A stretch of DNA of 22,080 nt, from contig JAABRB010000014.1 in assembly GCA_011391185.1 (NCBI GenBank), positions 1 to 22,080 of the forward strand. The letters are read 5' to 3'. Below, piece after piece: positions 21,330-22,080 of this stretch. The position numbers and the translations under genes were made by a program. Within the stretch, counting starts at the first letter, position 1. Every line of letters starts with the position of its first letter. Below the pieces are notes generated by a model. It was not told the origin of the DNA, did not search any database, and worked only from the letters and a program-made list of their open reading frames with translations. Source of the stretch: Betaproteobacteria bacterium (GTDB taxonomy: Bacteria; Pseudomonadota; Gammaproteobacteria; Burkholderiales; SG8-39).

Positions 21330-22080
21330 ATGGATATCCTGATCACCGGCATCCTGCTCGGGGCGACCTATTCGCTGATCGCGATGGGGCTCACGTTGCA
21401 GTACGGCGTGGCGCGCATCATGAATCTCGCCAATGGCGAAATGCTGGTGGCCGGTGCCTTCGGCGCGTTCTGGGTCTTCACCGCTCAGAAGATTGACCCG
21501 TACGTGGCCGCGGCCTTCGTCGTGCCGGGAGCTTTCGTCCTCAACTGGGTCATCTATCGCTATCTCATGCAACCGCTGGTGCGGCGTGCCAGGAGCCGCG
21601 GCATGCTCGAGGTGGACAGCATCCTTGCGACCTTCGGACTGGCTTTCGTGTTCGTCGGAATCATGCTGCTCATCTTCGGGGGCGGATATTTCACCTACTC
21701 GTACCTCGACGTGCCGTTCCCGATCTTCGGCAGCCCGTACGGCCTGAACCGGGTCGTCGCTTGCCTGATCGCGGTGACGATCTGCGGCCTGCTTTACTGG
21801 GGACTGAACGGGACGCGCACCGGGATGGCGATCCGCGCCGTGGCGGTCGATCCGGCCGCAGCCGGACTGGTGGCGATCGACGTGCCGCGCATGTCGGCCT
21901 TCGCGTTCGCGCTCGGCGGCGCCGTGACGGCCGCGGGCGGAATCGTCCTCTCCACGTTCCTGACGATGGACGCCTCGATCGGGATCGTCTTCACGATGAA
22001 GGCCCTCATCATCGTGATCATGGGCGGGGTGGGCGATGTGCGCGGTGCGATCATCGCCTCGCTGATCCTGGGGCTTGCCG
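21330..22080 (+). CDS. livH: Branched-chain amino acid-type ABC permease LivH (partial, cut by window edge)
   Basis: About 250 codons from ATG 21330 run off the right edge. The protein opens MDILITGILLGATYSLIAMG and then LQYGVARIMNLANGEML, the standard LivH start. GMAIRAVAVDPAAAGLVAID is the LivH cytoplasmic loop that meets the ATPase, and IIVIMGGVGDVRGAIIASL lies near the usual end of the family. Multiple membrane segments are present. It is separated from the binding protein by a terminator and a repeat array, so it may have its own promoter or depend on read-through. livM and ATPase genes would be expected beyond the window. Confidence 0.93.
   Translation, partial: MDILITGILLGATYSLIAMGLTLQYGVARIMNLANGEMLVAGAFGAFWVFTAQKIDPYVAAAFVVPGAFVLNWVIYRYLMQPLVRRARSRGMLEVDSILATFGLAFVFVGIMLLIFGGGYFTYSYLDVPFPIFGSPYGLNRVVACLIAVTICGLLYWGLNGTRTGMAIRAVAVDPAAAGLVAIDVPRMSAFAFALGGAVTAAGGIVLSTFLTMDASIGIVFTMKALIIVIMGGVGDVRGAIIASLILGLA

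Noticed and set aside
20978..21352. Minus-strand frames of about 120 codons across the livK-livH gap
   Set aside because: Their repeated peptides simply reflect the intergenic repeat array; no ribosome site or family features.

Overview
The window is about 22 kb of high-GC, densely coding DNA. The gene content points to a proteobacterium, most likely a betaproteobacterium: a Bug-type tripartite tricarboxylate (TTT) transporter, AtuA-family proteins, LivK/LivH and NMT1-type ABC systems, and FNR/ANR boxes of the form TTGAT-N4-ATCAA. The taxonomic call is inference; no rRNA or tRNA gene is present. All intact operons show tight bacterial spacing, with many 4-base ATGA/GTGA overlaps.

Layout. (1) 1-1975, plus strand: the end of an ABC ATPase gene, a permease and an NMT1/ThiY-like binding protein, together a pyrimidine/NitT-like importer. 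(2) 2099-10043, plus strand: a complete nine-gene V/A-type ATPase operon in the order G/H-like, C-like, I, K, F, E, A, B, D. A perfect FNR-type box (1993-2006) lies just upstream. (3) 10044-10284: an intergenic stretch packed with five inverted repeats, one of which recurs 11 kb away. (4) 10285-11778, minus strand: a conserved-looking protein of unknown function, and a protein with a lytic-transglycosylase-like core that lacks the expected catalytic Glu and ends in a Gly/Arg-rich tail. (5) 12169-12588, plus strand: a second FNR-type box followed by a small secreted c-type cytochrome with no methionine in the usual ligand position. (6) 12628-14768, minus strand: an AtuA pair (AtuA core plus separate small ferredoxin-fold partner) and a small membrane protein. 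(7) 15014-19515, plus strand: a promoter overlapped by a 22-bp perfect palindrome, then tctC, a terminator, tctB, tctA and a translationally coupled cupin gene. (8) 19667-22080, plus strand: promoter, LivK-like binding protein, strong terminator, repeat array and the start of livH, which is cut by the window edge.

How the parts fit. Most of the window is solute import (three transport systems). The most distinctive part is the rotary V/A-type ATPase, which is unusual in an otherwise proteobacterial context and appears to be under oxygen-responsive FNR/ANR control. The window's only other FNR-type box precedes the unusual cytochrome c, so two of its transcription units look like members of one low-oxygen regulon. 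The TTT operon appears to be repressor-controlled through the palindrome at its promoter. The internal terminator would keep the binding protein in excess over the membrane subunits.
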